A stretch of 64,000 nucleotides of DNA. Source: Isoetes taiwanensis (taxonomy: Eukaryota > Streptophyta > Lycopodiopsida > Isoetales > Isoetaceae). Positions 54,617-63,563 of this stretch are shown piece by piece. Made by a program: the position numbers and the translations under genes. The notes below the pieces were generated by a model. It was not told the DNA's origin, ran no database searches, and saw only the letters and a program-made list of their open reading frames with translations. The stretch lies in assembly GCA_021234155.1 (NCBI GenBank), contig JAJEKV010000776.1, forward strand, positions 28,572 through 92,571, written 5' to 3'. Every line of letters begins with the position of its first letter. Positions within the stretch are counted from its first letter, which is position 1.

Positions 54617-54689
54617 GCTCTCGTGGCCTAATGGATAAGGCATTTGACTTCTAATCAAGAGATTGTGGGTTCGAGTCCCATCGAGGTGT
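54617..54689 (+). tRNA. tRNA-Arg-UCU: tRNA-Arg(UCU) u25B
   Basis: GCTCTCG acceptor with a one-base change in the 3' strand (CGAGGTG). Confidence 0.75.
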
Positions 54690-54740
54690 GCAAAAAAAGT
54701 GGAGGTGTAATTGATATATTTTTTTAAGCGAGGTGTTGAA

Positions 54741-54800
54741 GCTTTTGTAGCTTTCAGTTGAATTTAGAGCACCGTTTAGTAGCGGGGAGGTCTTGAGTTC
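54741..54800 (+). pseudogene. tRNA-Thr u25B, 3' truncated
   Basis: Runs to GGAGGTCTTGAGTTC and then switches to an inverted tRNA-Arg fragment at 54801. Confidence 0.65.
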
Positions 54801-55500
54801 TCTTGATTAGAAGTTTCAAATGCCAAATCCAGGCCATGAAGCCTTGCAAATTTGATAATGGCATATATTTGGGAGTTTCATTTCTAATGCATTTTCAAAT
54901 TACCTCTTTATTGATATGCTAGGAAGACTAGTAGTCAGATTTAATTATCTTGGTCTTATGGGTTTGATCTTTTACCCGATAATGCTTCTAGATATGATAT
55001 TTAAAATCATGCATTCTCGATGTGTTCTTCACTATTAATTTTTTGCCAGGTTTAAATGGAAAAGGCGGTGCTCTACACCTCATCTCCCATGTTATGTGTG
55101 TATTATAATCATTATTGGGAAAATTGTTTTCAAGATTCAATTCTTCTTGGATATCTATTTGATGGATTTTCGTCATCTATGGATAGGTCTTTGATTTTCA
55201 TTGAATTTCAAACTCAAGACCTCCATAAGGCGTGGCATTTGACTACTAGTAGTAGATTTTGGCTCCCAAATCTCAAATTGGTTAAAAAAATATTAAACTT
55301 TTGTCCTTTCTTTTAGTAGCTCTTGGACTCTGTGCCAAATTACAATTGTTGATTAAGTCAAATCTATCCATTAGGCCAAGAGAGCCTTCCTTGGTTGATT
55401 TCATGGCCTAATGGATAAGGCATCCATAGACTTCTCTTCATTAAATATTTTTATTTTAGTGGCAACTTCGAGAGTGTGCAAAAGAAAGTGGAGGTGAAAT
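54801..55500. other. Disrupted array segment with inverted tRNA fragments
   Basis: CTTGATTAGAAGT(TTC)AAATGCC at 54802 is an inverted tRNA-Arg piece. TTTCAAACTCAAGACCTCC at 55206 is an inverted tRNA-Thr piece. CTATCCATTAGGCCAAGAGAGCC at 55365 is inverted tRNA-Arg, followed at once by the direct copy ATGGCCTAATGGATAAGGCAT at 55404. Spacer phrases in normal orientation lie between. Confidence 0.65.
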
Positions 55501-55532
55501 GATATATGTTGTTATATTGGATAGGTGTTGAA

Positions 55533-55610
55533 GCTTTGGTAGAATCTTTTCTTTAGAGCACGTGGTTTAGTAAGTAGGGAGGTCTCGGTTATATCTCAAT
55601 TGGTTAGCAT
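55533..55610 (+). pseudogene. tRNA-Thr u26A relic
   Basis: GCTTTGGTAGA, TTAGAGCACG and TTTAGTAAG remain; the 3' half reads as the decayed-pair text TATATCTCAATTGGTTAG. Confidence 0.5.
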
Positions 55611-55683
55611 ATTTAAAGGAAAGCCGGTACTCCTATGGATAGGTCTTGTGATTATAATGTTGATTATCAAATCAATGTTGGAA

Positions 55684-55755
55684 GGCTCGTGGCCTAATGG
55701 ATAAGGCATTTGACTTCTAATCAAGAGATTGTGGGTTCGAGTCCCATCGAGAGTG
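55684..55755 (+). tRNA. tRNA-Arg-UCU: tRNA-Arg(UCU) u26B
   Basis: Acceptor short at its 5' side (GGCTCG); all else consensus. Confidence 0.65.
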
Positions 55756-55814
55756 TGCAAAAAAGAAAGTGGAGGTGTAATTGATATACTTGTTTTAAAA
55801 GCGGAGGTGTTGAA

Positions 55815-55879
55815 GCTCTCAGTTGGTTAGAGCACCCGTTTAGTAGGGGAGGTCTTGAGTTTGACTCTCAATGAAAGCA
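55815..55879 (+). pseudogene. tRNA-Thr u26B
   Basis: Deletion of the TTTGTAG between acceptor and D stem (GCTCTCAGTTGG); anticodon 3' stem shortened. Confidence 0.6.
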
Positions 55880-56318
55880 AAGTGATAATGGGCGCAAAGG
55901 AGTTTCATTTCTAAAAGCATCAAATCTCTTTATTGATATGCTAGGAAGAAGTGACTTGTACTTGGTTGTTTTACCCAATAATGCTTCTCTTGATATTTGG
56001 CAACATGCATTACGATGTGTTCTTCACTATTAAATTTTTTTTAGTTTAAGTGGCAATTGACTCGTGACCTCATCTACATATTGCTATGGCAAAGAGACCG
56101 GCGTGAGAATGATTGTTTAGATTCAATTATCTTGGATATCTACTCATTTACGTCATCACAGAGTGAATCTTTTCTTGCCCATAAGGCGTGGCTTTGACTA
56201 CTAGTAGTAACTTTTGGCTTATATCTCAATTGGTTAGGTAATATTAAAAGGAAGATCGCATTACTCATATGGCTTGGTTACGTGATTATATTGTTGATTA
56301 TCAAATCAAAATTGCAAG

Positions 56319-56390
56319 GCTCTAAGTGGCCTAATGGATAAGGCATTTGACTTCTAATCAAGAGATTGTGGGTTAGTCCCATCGAGTGTG
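56319..56390 (+). pseudogene. tRNA-Arg u27A
   Basis: Acceptor GCTCTAAG; T arm shortened to GGGTTAGTCCC. Confidence 0.5.
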
Positions 56391-56444
56391 CAAAAAGAAA
56401 GTGGAGGTGAAAGTGATATATATTGTTATAATCGAGGTGTTGAA

Positions 56445-56516
56445 GCTTTGGTAGCTCGGTTGTGTAGAGCACCGTTTTGTAAGCGGGAGGTCTCGAGTTC
56501 GACTCTCGTGAAAGCA
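56445..56516 (+). tRNA. tRNA-Thr(AGU) u27A, A type, altered anticodon loop
   Basis: Anticodon region CACCGTTTTGTAAGCGGG: AGT has become TGT or lost a base. Confidence 0.4.
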
Positions 56517-56591
56517 TATTTAAAAGCGAAGCGCGTACTCCTATGGATAGGTCTTGTGATTATAATGTTGATTATGAAATCAAAGTTGGAA

Positions 56592-56663
56592 GGTTCGTGG
56601 CCTAATGGATAAGGCATTTGACTTCTAATCAAGAGATTGTGGGTTCGAGTCCCATCAAGAGTG
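56592..56663 (+). tRNA. tRNA-Arg(UCU) u27B
   Basis: Acceptor GGTTCG/CAAGAGT, short and mismatched; body consensus. Confidence 0.6.
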
Positions 56664-56721
56664 TGCAAAAAGAAAGTGGAGGTGTAATTGATATTTTTTT
56701 TTTTTAAACAAAGGTGTTGAA

Positions 56722-56798
56722 GCTTTTGTAGCTCAGTTGGTTAGAGCACCACCGTTTAGTAAGCGGGGAGGTCTTGAGTTCGACTCTCAATGAAAGCA
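56722..56798 (+). tRNA. tRNA-Thr(AGU) u27B
   Basis: B type with ACC duplicated before the anticodon stem and one extra G after it. Confidence 0.5.
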
Positions 56799-57235
56799 AA
56801 GTGATAATGGCTGCCAAGGAGTTTCATTCAAAAGCGCATCAAATCTCTTTATTGATATGCTAGGAAGAAGTGACTTGTACTTGGTTGTTTTACCCAATAA
56901 TGCTTCTCTTGATATTTTTTTGGCAACATGCATTACGATATGTTCTTCACTATTAAATTTTTTTCATTTAAGTGGCAATTGATCGTGACCTCATCTACAT
57001 ATTGCTATGGCAAGAGACCGGCGTGAGAATGATTGTTTAGATTCAATTATCTTGGATATCTACTCATTTCGTCATCTACCAGTGAATCTTTTCTTGCCCA
57101 TAAGGCGTGGCTTTGACTACTAGTAGTAACTTTTGGCTTATATCTCAATTGGTTAGGTAATATTAAAAGGAAGATCATTACTCATATGGCTTGGTTATGT
57201 GATTATATTGTTGATTATCAAATCAAAATTGCAAG

Positions 57236-57308
57236 GCTCTCGTGGCCTAATGGATAAGGCATTTGACTTCTAATCAAGAGATTGTGGGTTCGAGTCCCAT
57301 CGAGTGTG
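57236..57308 (+). tRNA. tRNA-Arg-UCU: tRNA-Arg(UCU) u28A
   Basis: Consensus with the CGAGTGT 3' form. Confidence 0.88.
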
Positions 57309-57362
57309 CAAAAGAAAGTGGAGGTGAAAGTGATATATGTTGTTATAATCTGAGGTGTTAAA

Positions 57363-57433
57363 GCTTTGGTAGCTCAGTTGTGTAGAGCACGGATTTAGTA
57401 AGTGGGAGGTCTCGAGTTAGACTCGTGAAAGCA
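57363..57433 (+). pseudogene. tRNA-Thr u28A
   Basis: Anticodon stem GCACGGATTTAGTAAGTGGG cannot pair properly; T arm shortened. Confidence 0.5.
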
Positions 57434-57506
57434 TATTTAAGCGGAAGCGTACTCCTATGGATAGGTCTTGTGATTATAATGTTGATTATGAAATCAAAGT
57501 TGGAAG

Positions 57507-57578
57507 GCTCAGGTGGCCTAATGGATAAGGCATTTGACTTCTAATCAAGAGATTGTGGGTTCGAGTCCCATCGAGGTG
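57507..57578 (+). tRNA. tRNA-Arg-UCU: tRNA-Arg(UCU) u28B
   Basis: Acceptor GCTCAGG/CGAGGTG has mismatches; body consensus. Confidence 0.65.
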
Positions 57579-57635
57579 TGCAAAAAGAAAGTGGAGGTGT
57601 AATTGATATATTGTTTTTAAAGCGGAGGTGTTGAA

Positions 57636-57709
57636 GCTCTGGTAGCTCAGTTGTGTAGAGCACCCGTTTAGTAAGCGGGAGGTCTTGAGTTCGACTCTCA
57701 ATGAAAGCA
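57636..57709 (+). tRNA. tRNA-Thr-AGU: tRNA-Thr(AGU) u28B, A/B hybrid
   Basis: 5' half is A type (GCTCTGGTAGCTCAGTTGTG), 3' half is B type (TCTTGAG-TTCGACT-CTCAATGAAAGC). Confidence 0.65.
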
Positions 57710-58149
57710 AAGTGATAATGGCCTGCAAGGAGTTTCATTTCTAAACGCATCAAATCTCTTTATTGATATGCTAGGAAGAAGTGACTTGTACTTGGTTGTT
57801 TTACCCAAAAATGCTTCTCTTGATATTTTTGGCAACATGCATTACGATATGTTCTTCACTATTAAGTTTTTTTTTCATTTTAAGTGGCAATTGACTTCGT
57901 GACCTCATCTACATATTGCTATGGCAAAGAGACCGGCGTGAGAATGATTGTTTAGATTCAATTATCTTGGATATCTACTCATTTCGTCATCTACCATGAA
58001 TCTTTTCTTGCCCATAAGGCGTGGCTTTGACTACTAGTAGTAACTTTTGGCTTATATCTCAATTGGTTAGGTAATATTAAAAGGAAGATGCGTACTCATA
58101 TGGCTTGGTTATGTGATTATATTGTTGATTATCAAATCAAAATTGCAAG

Positions 58150-58221
58150 GCTCTCGTGGCCTAATGGATAAGGCATTTGACTTCTAATCAAGAGATTGTG
58201 GGTTGAGTCCCATCGAGTGTG
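58150..58221 (+). tRNA. tRNA-Arg(UCU) u29A, T loop deletion
   Basis: Same missing C (GGGTTGAGTCC) as u4A and u25A. Confidence 0.55.
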
Positions 58222-58275
58222 CAAAAAAAGTGGAGGTGAAAGTGATATATGTTGTTATAATGTCGAGGTGTTAAA

Positions 58276-58354
58276 GCTTTGGTAGCTTTCAGTTTATTGT
58301 AGAGCACCCCGTTTAGTAGGCGGGAGGTCTTCGAGTTGACTCTCGGCAAAAGCA
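58276..58354 (+). pseudogene. tRNA-Thr u29A
   Basis: D arm CTTTCAGTTTATTG; T loop lacks C; extra bases in both ends. Confidence 0.55.
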
Positions 58355-58423
58355 TATTTACTTTGGTACTCCTATGGATAGGTCTTGTGATTATAATGTT
58401 GATTATCAAACTAAAGTTGGAAG

Positions 58424-58496
58424 GCTCTGGTGGCGTAATGGATAAGGCATTTGACTTCTAATCAAGAGATTGTGGGTTCGAGTCCCATCGAGAGTG
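58424..58496 (+). tRNA. tRNA-Arg-UCU: tRNA-Arg(UCU) u29B
   Basis: D stem GCGT in place of GCCT (one mismatch); acceptor GCTCTGG. Confidence 0.7.
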
Positions 58497-58554
58497 TGCA
58501 AAAAGAAAGTGGAGGTGTAATTGACATATATTTTTTTTAAATTGAGGTGTTGAA

Positions 58555-58621
58555 GCTTTTGTAGCTCAGTTGGTTTAGCAAGCACCCGTTTAGTAGCGGG
58601 GAGGGTTTGAGTTCTCTCAAT
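58555..58621 (+). pseudogene. tRNA-Thr u29B, 3' truncated
   Basis: D loop GGTTTAGCAAGC; breaks at GTTCTCTCAATGAG, where an inverted tRNA-Arg fragment begins. Confidence 0.6.
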
Positions 58622-59262
58622 GAGAAGTCAAATGCCTTATCCATTGGCCAAAGGAGCCTTCAATTTTTTTGAAATGCAATCAAATCTCTTTATTGATCTT
58701 GCTAGGAATATTAGTAACAACTTGTTTTGTTTTACCCAATAATGCTTCTCTCTAGTATCAAAGGCATATTGCTTATGGGCAAGTGTTCTTCACTATATTT
58801 AAATTTTTTTTAATTTTAATGGCAATTTCTTTTCGTGACCTCATTTTGCCATAGTATTGCAATTATATGGCAAAGGCCATATGGTGTGAGAATGATTGTT
58901 TTGATTCAATTATCTTGGATATCTACTCATTTCGTCATCTTGGATGTGAATCTTGGAAAATCCCATAAATTATTTTTGGCTTTGACTACTAATTGAGTAT
59001 ATGTTGTTTTTTGGCTTATATCTCAATTGGTTAGGTAATATTAAAGGAAGATCACTCTCAAGTAAGCTTCACTCATATGGCTTTTTGACTAGTAAATATT
59101 TAACCTCCACGTTTTTCCTATGGATAGGATTATATATTTTTGATTATCAAATCAAATGCCTTTCCATTAGGCTCAAGGCCCAACTTTGATTTTAATCAAC
59201 ATTATATTTGGTTCAGTCCATGACCCCGTTTAAATATGGGTTGAGTTAGAGTGTGCAAAAAA
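58622..59262. other. Disrupted array segment with inverted tRNA fragments
   Basis: AGAAGTCAAATGCCTTATCC at 58624 and GCCTTTCCATTAGGCTCAAGG at 59157 are inverted tRNA-Arg pieces, the latter followed by the inverted upstream flank (CCCAACTTTGATTTT). Array spacer phrases in direct orientation lie between them. Confidence 0.65.
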
Positions 59263-59307
59263 AGTGGAGGTGAAAGTGATTTATGTTGTTATAATCGAGG
59301 TGTTGAA

Positions 59308-59385
59308 GCTTTGGTAGCTTCGGTTGTTGTAGAGCACCCATTTAGTAAGCGGGAGGTCTCTGGTTGGACTCTTGTCTTGAAAGCA
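59308..59385 (+). pseudogene. tRNA-Thr u30A
   Basis: Extra bases in D loop and T arm (CGGTTGTTG, CTCTGGTTGGACT). Confidence 0.5.
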
Positions 59386-59461
59386 TATTTAAAGCGAAGC
59401 AGCGTACTCCTATGGATAGGTCTTGTGATTATAATGTTGATTATCAAATCAATGTTGGAAG

Positions 59462-59534
59462 GCTCTCGTGGCCTAATGGATAAGGCATTTGACTTCTAAT
59501 CAAGAGATTGTGGGTTCGAGTCCCATCGAGAGTG
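59462..59534 (+). tRNA. tRNA-Arg-UCU: tRNA-Arg(UCU) u30B
   Basis: Exact consensus, GCTCTCG acceptor. Confidence 0.92.
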
Positions 59535-59596
59535 TGCAAAAAGAAAGTGGAGGTGTAATTGATATACTTGTTTTTAATGCTTTTGGAGGTGTTGAA

Positions 59597-59673
59597 GCTT
59601 TTGTAGCTCAGGTTGGTTAGAGCACCGCTGATTTAGTAAGCGGGAGGTCTTGAGTTGACTCTCAATGAAAGCA
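59597..59673 (+). tRNA. tRNA-Thr(AGU) u30B
   Basis: Anticodon stem disrupted (CACCGCTGATTTAGTAAGCGGG); T loop lacks C. Confidence 0.4.
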
Positions 59674-60108
59674 AAGTGATAATTTAGATGCAAGGAGTTT
59701 CATTTCTAAACGCATCAAATCTCTTTATTGATATGCTAGGAAGAAGTGACTTGTACTTGGTTGTTTTACCCAATAATGCTTCTCTTGATATTTGGCAACA
59801 TGCATTACGATGTGTTCTTCACTATTAATTTTTTTTTAGTTTAAGTGGCAATTTTTCGTGACCTCATCTACATATTGCTATGGCAAGAGATCGGCGTGAG
59901 AATGATTGTTTTAGATTCAATTATCTTGGATATCTACTCATTTCGTCATCTACCGTGAATCTTTTCTTGCCCATAAGACGTGGCTTTGACTACTAGTAGT
60001 AACTTTTGGCTTATATCTCAATTGGTTAGGTAATATTAAAAGGAAGATGCGTACTCATATGGCTTGGTTATGTGATTATATTGTTGATTATCAAATCAAA
60101 ATTGCAAG

Positions 60109-60182
60109 GCTCTCGTGGCCTAATGGATAAGGCATTTGACTTCTAATCAAGAGATTTTGGGAATTAAGTCCCATCGAGAGTG
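60109..60182 (+). pseudogene. tRNA-Arg u31A
   Basis: 5' part exact, but the T arm is TTTGGGAATTAAGTCCC. Confidence 0.55.
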
Positions 60183-60240
60183 TGCAAAAAAGAAAGTGGA
60201 GGTGAAAGTGATATATATTGTTATAATCTGAGGTGTTGAA

Positions 60241-60316
60241 GCTTTGGTAGCTCAGTTGTGTAGAGCACTCGTTTAGTAAGCGGGAGGTCTCGAGTTCGAC
60301 TCTCCAATGTAAAGCA
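60241..60316 (+). tRNA. tRNA-Thr(AGU) u31A, A type
   Basis: Anticodon stem CTCGT; 3' end CTCCAATGTAAAGC with extra bases. Confidence 0.45.
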
Positions 60317-60391
60317 TATTTAAACGAAGCCGCGTACTCCTATGGATAGGTCTTGTGATTATAATGTTGATTATGAAATCAAAGTTGGAAG

Positions 60392-60464
60392 GTTCTCGTG
60401 GCCTAATGGATAAGGCATTTGACTTCTAATCAAGAGATTGTGGGTTCGAGTCCCATCAAGAGTG
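60392..60464 (+). tRNA. tRNA-Arg-UCU: tRNA-Arg(UCU) u31B
   Basis: Consensus except one acceptor mismatch (CAAGAGT). Confidence 0.85.
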
Positions 60465-60521
60465 TGCAAAAAGAAAGTGGAGGTGTAATTGACATATTTT
60501 TTTTTAAACAAAGGTGTTGAA

Positions 60522-60595
60522 GCTTTTGTAGCTCAGTTGGTTAGAGCACCCGTTTAGTAAGCGGGAGGTCTTGAGTTCGACTCTCAATGAAAGCA
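60522..60595 (+). tRNA. tRNA-Thr-AGU: tRNA-Thr(AGU) u31B
   Basis: Exact 74-nt B-type consensus. Confidence 0.93.
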
Positions 60596-60785
60596 AAGTG
60601 ATAATGGCCTGCAAGGAGTTTCATTTCTAAACGCATCAAATCTCTTTATTGATATGCTAGGAAGAAGTGTTTTACCCAATAATGCTTCTCTTGATATTTT
60701 TTGGCAACATGCATTACGATATGTTCTTCACTATTAAGTTTTTTTTTCATTTAAGTGGCAATTGACTCGTGACCTCATCTACATA

Positions 60786-62652
60786 CTAGGACGGTGCCCA
60801 GCGTTGCTGGGCATAAGCTGAGAATCTATAAATGATATATTGTAGCAATAAGAGAATAACCCAAAAGAGCTCCACTATTAAAGCATTCGACGTCGTTTCT
60901 CATTCCTTATGCCATTTGCTCTATCTCGCTTTTATCCTTTTTTCTTTTCCCTACACACTTCTAATTTTTTTTACCTTTTTTCTCGTTTTCCTTACATGCT
61001 TTCTTTCGTTTCCTCCCTTTTTTTTCTCCACCCCTTTCCCCCCTCCGATTTCCTTCCCTATTCCCCTTCTCGTCTACCTTTTCCGGATGGACTTTTTTCT
61101 TTCCATTTTTCTCTTTTCTCGACCCCTTCCTTCTTCCCCTTTCTTTGTGCCTTTTTTCCCTTTCCTTGCCCCTTTCCTCTTCCTTTCCTTTTCCATTTCC
61201 TTTTTCTCCACATTTTTTTCTCTACCCTTTTTTTCTATGCCCATTTTCCTCTTTTCCCCACCTTTTCCTCTTCCCCCTTTTCTTTTTCCTTTTCCCTTTT
61301 TATGCATTTTTCCGCTTCCTTTTTTCCCTTTTCTTCACCCTTTTCTTCTTTCCCTTTATCTTGTCCCTTTTTCCCCTTCCCTCCCCCCTTATTCCAGATT
61401 CCCTTTTCCCCTTTCTTTTTCTATTTTCTTTCCTTTCACTTTCCCTTTTTCCATGCCTTTTTTCCTTTTTCTTTTCCCTCTTTTTTTCCCCTTCTCTTTT
61501 CCTTTCCCATGCCCTTTTTTGCTTCTATTTTCGCATGCTCTTTTTTGCCTCCTTTTTTCTCTTTCTTCATCCTTTCCCTCTTCTCCTTTTTCCCATGCCC
61601 TTCCCCTTCCCTTTTCCCATTTATCCTCTTCCCTTTTTCTTTGTGCATTTTTTTTCAAGTTGCCTTTCCCTTCCCTTTTTCTTTTTTCTTTCGCGTTCCC
61701 TTTTTCCATGTCTTTTTGCCTTTCCTTATCCTCTTCCCCTTTATCTCGTGCCCTTTCTCCTCTTCCCTTTTTTTAGCTTCTATTTCCCCCTTTCTTTTTC
61801 TTTTTTCTTTTCGTTTCCCTTTCCATTTTTCCATGCCCTTTTTCCCTTCCTTTCTCCCCATCTTTTTTTTTTGTTCCCCTTTTTTCTTCCATTTTCCTCA
61901 TTTTCCCAACCTTTCACTCTTCCCCTTTTTCCGGTGCCCTTATCCCATGTCATTTTCTCTTCCCTTTTCTTCTTTCCTCATCCTTCATCTTTTCTCCTTT
62001 TCCCTTCCATTTTTTCATACCCTTTTCCCCTTTATTCACCCTTTTCCTCTTCCCCTTTTTCCCGTGCCTTTCACCCTTTTCCTTTTCCCTTCCCCTTCTC
62101 CTTTCCCTTTCCCTTTCCCTTTCGGTTTCCCTTTTCCCGATGGCCCTTTTTCTATTCCATTTTCCTCCTCTCCCAACACTTTCTCTCTTCCCTTTTTTTC
62201 CCTTCCATTTTCCCCCCTCCGTTGCCTTTTTCCTTTCCCTTTCCCTTTCCCTTTTTCTATGCCCTTTTTCCCTTCCCTTTTTCTCCACTTTTTTTCCCCT
62301 TCCCTTTTCCTCCGGCCGTTTTGCCTTCACTTTCTCCTTTTCCTTCGGCCATTTTGCCTTCCCTTTTTTCATTTTCTCCTTCCCTTTCCCTTTTTTCACT
62401 TCCCTTTCCTTTTGTCCTTTTCCCCTCCCTTTTCCTTTTTTCTTCATTTTTCCTCTCTTTTCCCTTTTTCCTTTTTCCTTTCCCCTTTTACCCCTTCACC
62501 GTCGGATTGAGTGAATCTTATTGAAGCAACTGTCAAGATAAAATTTTGGTTGAAGTCACGCACATGTCATCTTCACCGTCGGTCGATCAAATCCTCAACC
62601 ATTCGATCTAGGTCTCCATGGAAGACACACGCTATATTTTTATAATATAAGA
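60786..62652 (-). mobile_element. Helitron H8, complete non-autonomous copy in the tRNA array (minus strand)
   Basis: 1867 bp. Read on the minus strand it begins TCTTATATTATAAAAATA, followed by the family block (GCGTGTGTCTTCCATGGAG, TCGAATGGTTGAGGATTTGA), and ends with hairpin TGCCCAGCAACGCTGGGCA (60795-60813 on +), then CCGTC-CTAG. Flanks are A (60785) and T (62653). Joining them restores the array's ordinary ATCTACATA|TTGCTATGG, so the insertion is exact, between A and T, with no target duplication: the Helitron signature. The interior is almost all pyrimidine on +; no Rep, helicase or other gene. The perfect hairpin and empty-site match suggest a fairly recent insertion. Confidence 0.92.
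60930..62505. repeat. Polypyrimidine low-complexity tract (H8 interior)
   Basis: About 1.6 kb of C/T on + made of CCCTTTT-type words. The long Phe/Pro/Ser/Leu frames here are composition artefacts. Confidence 0.95.
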
Positions 62653-62886
62653 TTGCTATGGCAAGAGACCGACGTGAGAATGATTGTTTAGATTCAATTA
62701 TCTTGGATATCTACTCATTTACGTCATCTACCGTGAATCTTTTCTTGCCCATAAGACGTGGCTTTGACTACTAGTAGTAACTTTTGGCTTATATCTCAAT
62801 TGGTTAGGTAATATTAAAAGGAAGATCATTACTCATATGGCTTGGTTACGTGATTATATTGTTGATTATCAAATCAAAATTGCAAG

Positions 62887-62958
62887 GCTCTAAATTGGCC
62901 TAATGGATAAGGCATTTGACTTCTAATCAAGAGATTGTGGGGAGTCCCATCGAGTGTG
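62887..62958 (+). pseudogene. tRNA-Arg u32A
   Basis: T arm collapsed to GTGGGGAGTCCC; acceptor GCTCTAAAT. Confidence 0.55.
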
Positions 62959-63009
62959 CAAAAAGTGGAGGTGAAAGTGATTTATGTTGTTATAATCTGA
63001 GGTGTTGAA

Positions 63010-63082
63010 GCTTTGGTAGCTTCGGTTGTGTAGAACACCGTTTAGTAAGCGGGAGGTCTCGAGTTCGACTCTCGAGAAAGCA
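63010..63082 (+). tRNA. tRNA-Thr(AGU) u32A, A type
   Basis: D arm CTTCGGTTGTGTAGAAC, anticodon stem one C short, acceptor 3' strand GAGAAAGC. Confidence 0.42.
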
Positions 63083-63157
63083 TATTTAAGCGAAGCCAGC
63101 GTACTCCTATGGATAGGTCTTGTGATTATAATGTTGATTATGAAATCAAAGTTGGAA

Positions 63158-63229
63158 GGCTCGTGGCCTAATGGATAAGGCATTTGACTTCTAATCAAAG
63201 AGATTGTGGGTTGAGTCCCATCGAGTGTG
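63158..63229 (+). tRNA. tRNA-Arg(UCU) u32B
   Basis: Acceptor GGCTCG; extra A in the anticodon stem; T loop lacks C. Confidence 0.45.
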
Positions 63230-63282
63230 CAAAAAAAAGTGGAGGTGTAATTGATATATTTTTTTTAAATAGAGGTGTTGAA

Positions 63283-63356
63283 GCTTTTGTAGCTCAGTTG
63301 GTTAGAGCACCCGTTTAGTAAGCGGGAGGTCTTGAGTTCGACTCTCAATGAAAGCA
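63283..63356 (+). tRNA. tRNA-Thr-AGU: tRNA-Thr(AGU) u32B
   Basis: Exact 74-nt B-type consensus. Confidence 0.93.
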
Positions 63357-63563
63357 AAGTGATAATGGCCTGCAAGGAGTTTCATTTCTAAACGCATCAA
63401 ATCTCTTTATTGATATGCTAGGAAGAAGTGACTTGTACTTGGTTGTTTTACCCAATAATGCTTCTCTTGATATTTGGCAACATGCATTACGATGCGTTCT
63501 TCACTATTAAATTTTTTTTCGTTTAAGTGGCAATTGACTCGTGACCTCATCTACATATTGCTA

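Larger units (their letters stand above)
53036..60785 (+). repeat. Tandem tRNA-Arg/tRNA-Thr array, block 2 (units 24-31)
   Basis: Same unit and orientation as block 1, with tRNA-Thr B starts 907-925 bp apart where clean and 1042-1074 bp around the disrupted segments at 54.8-55.5 and 58.6-59.3 kb. Spacers of about 440 bp hold no gene. Ends at A 60785, where Helitron H8 begins. Confidence 0.93.
62653..63563 (+). repeat. Tandem tRNA-Arg/tRNA-Thr array, block 3 (unit 32)
   Basis: Continues the unit interrupted by H8 (TTGCTATGGCAAGAGACC) through one more Arg-Thr-Arg-Thr set to ATCTACATATTGCTA, where H9 starts. Confidence 0.93.

Noticed and set aside
60832-62524. 533-, 459- and 314-codon frames
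   Set aside because: Same artefact in the H8 pyrimidine tract.
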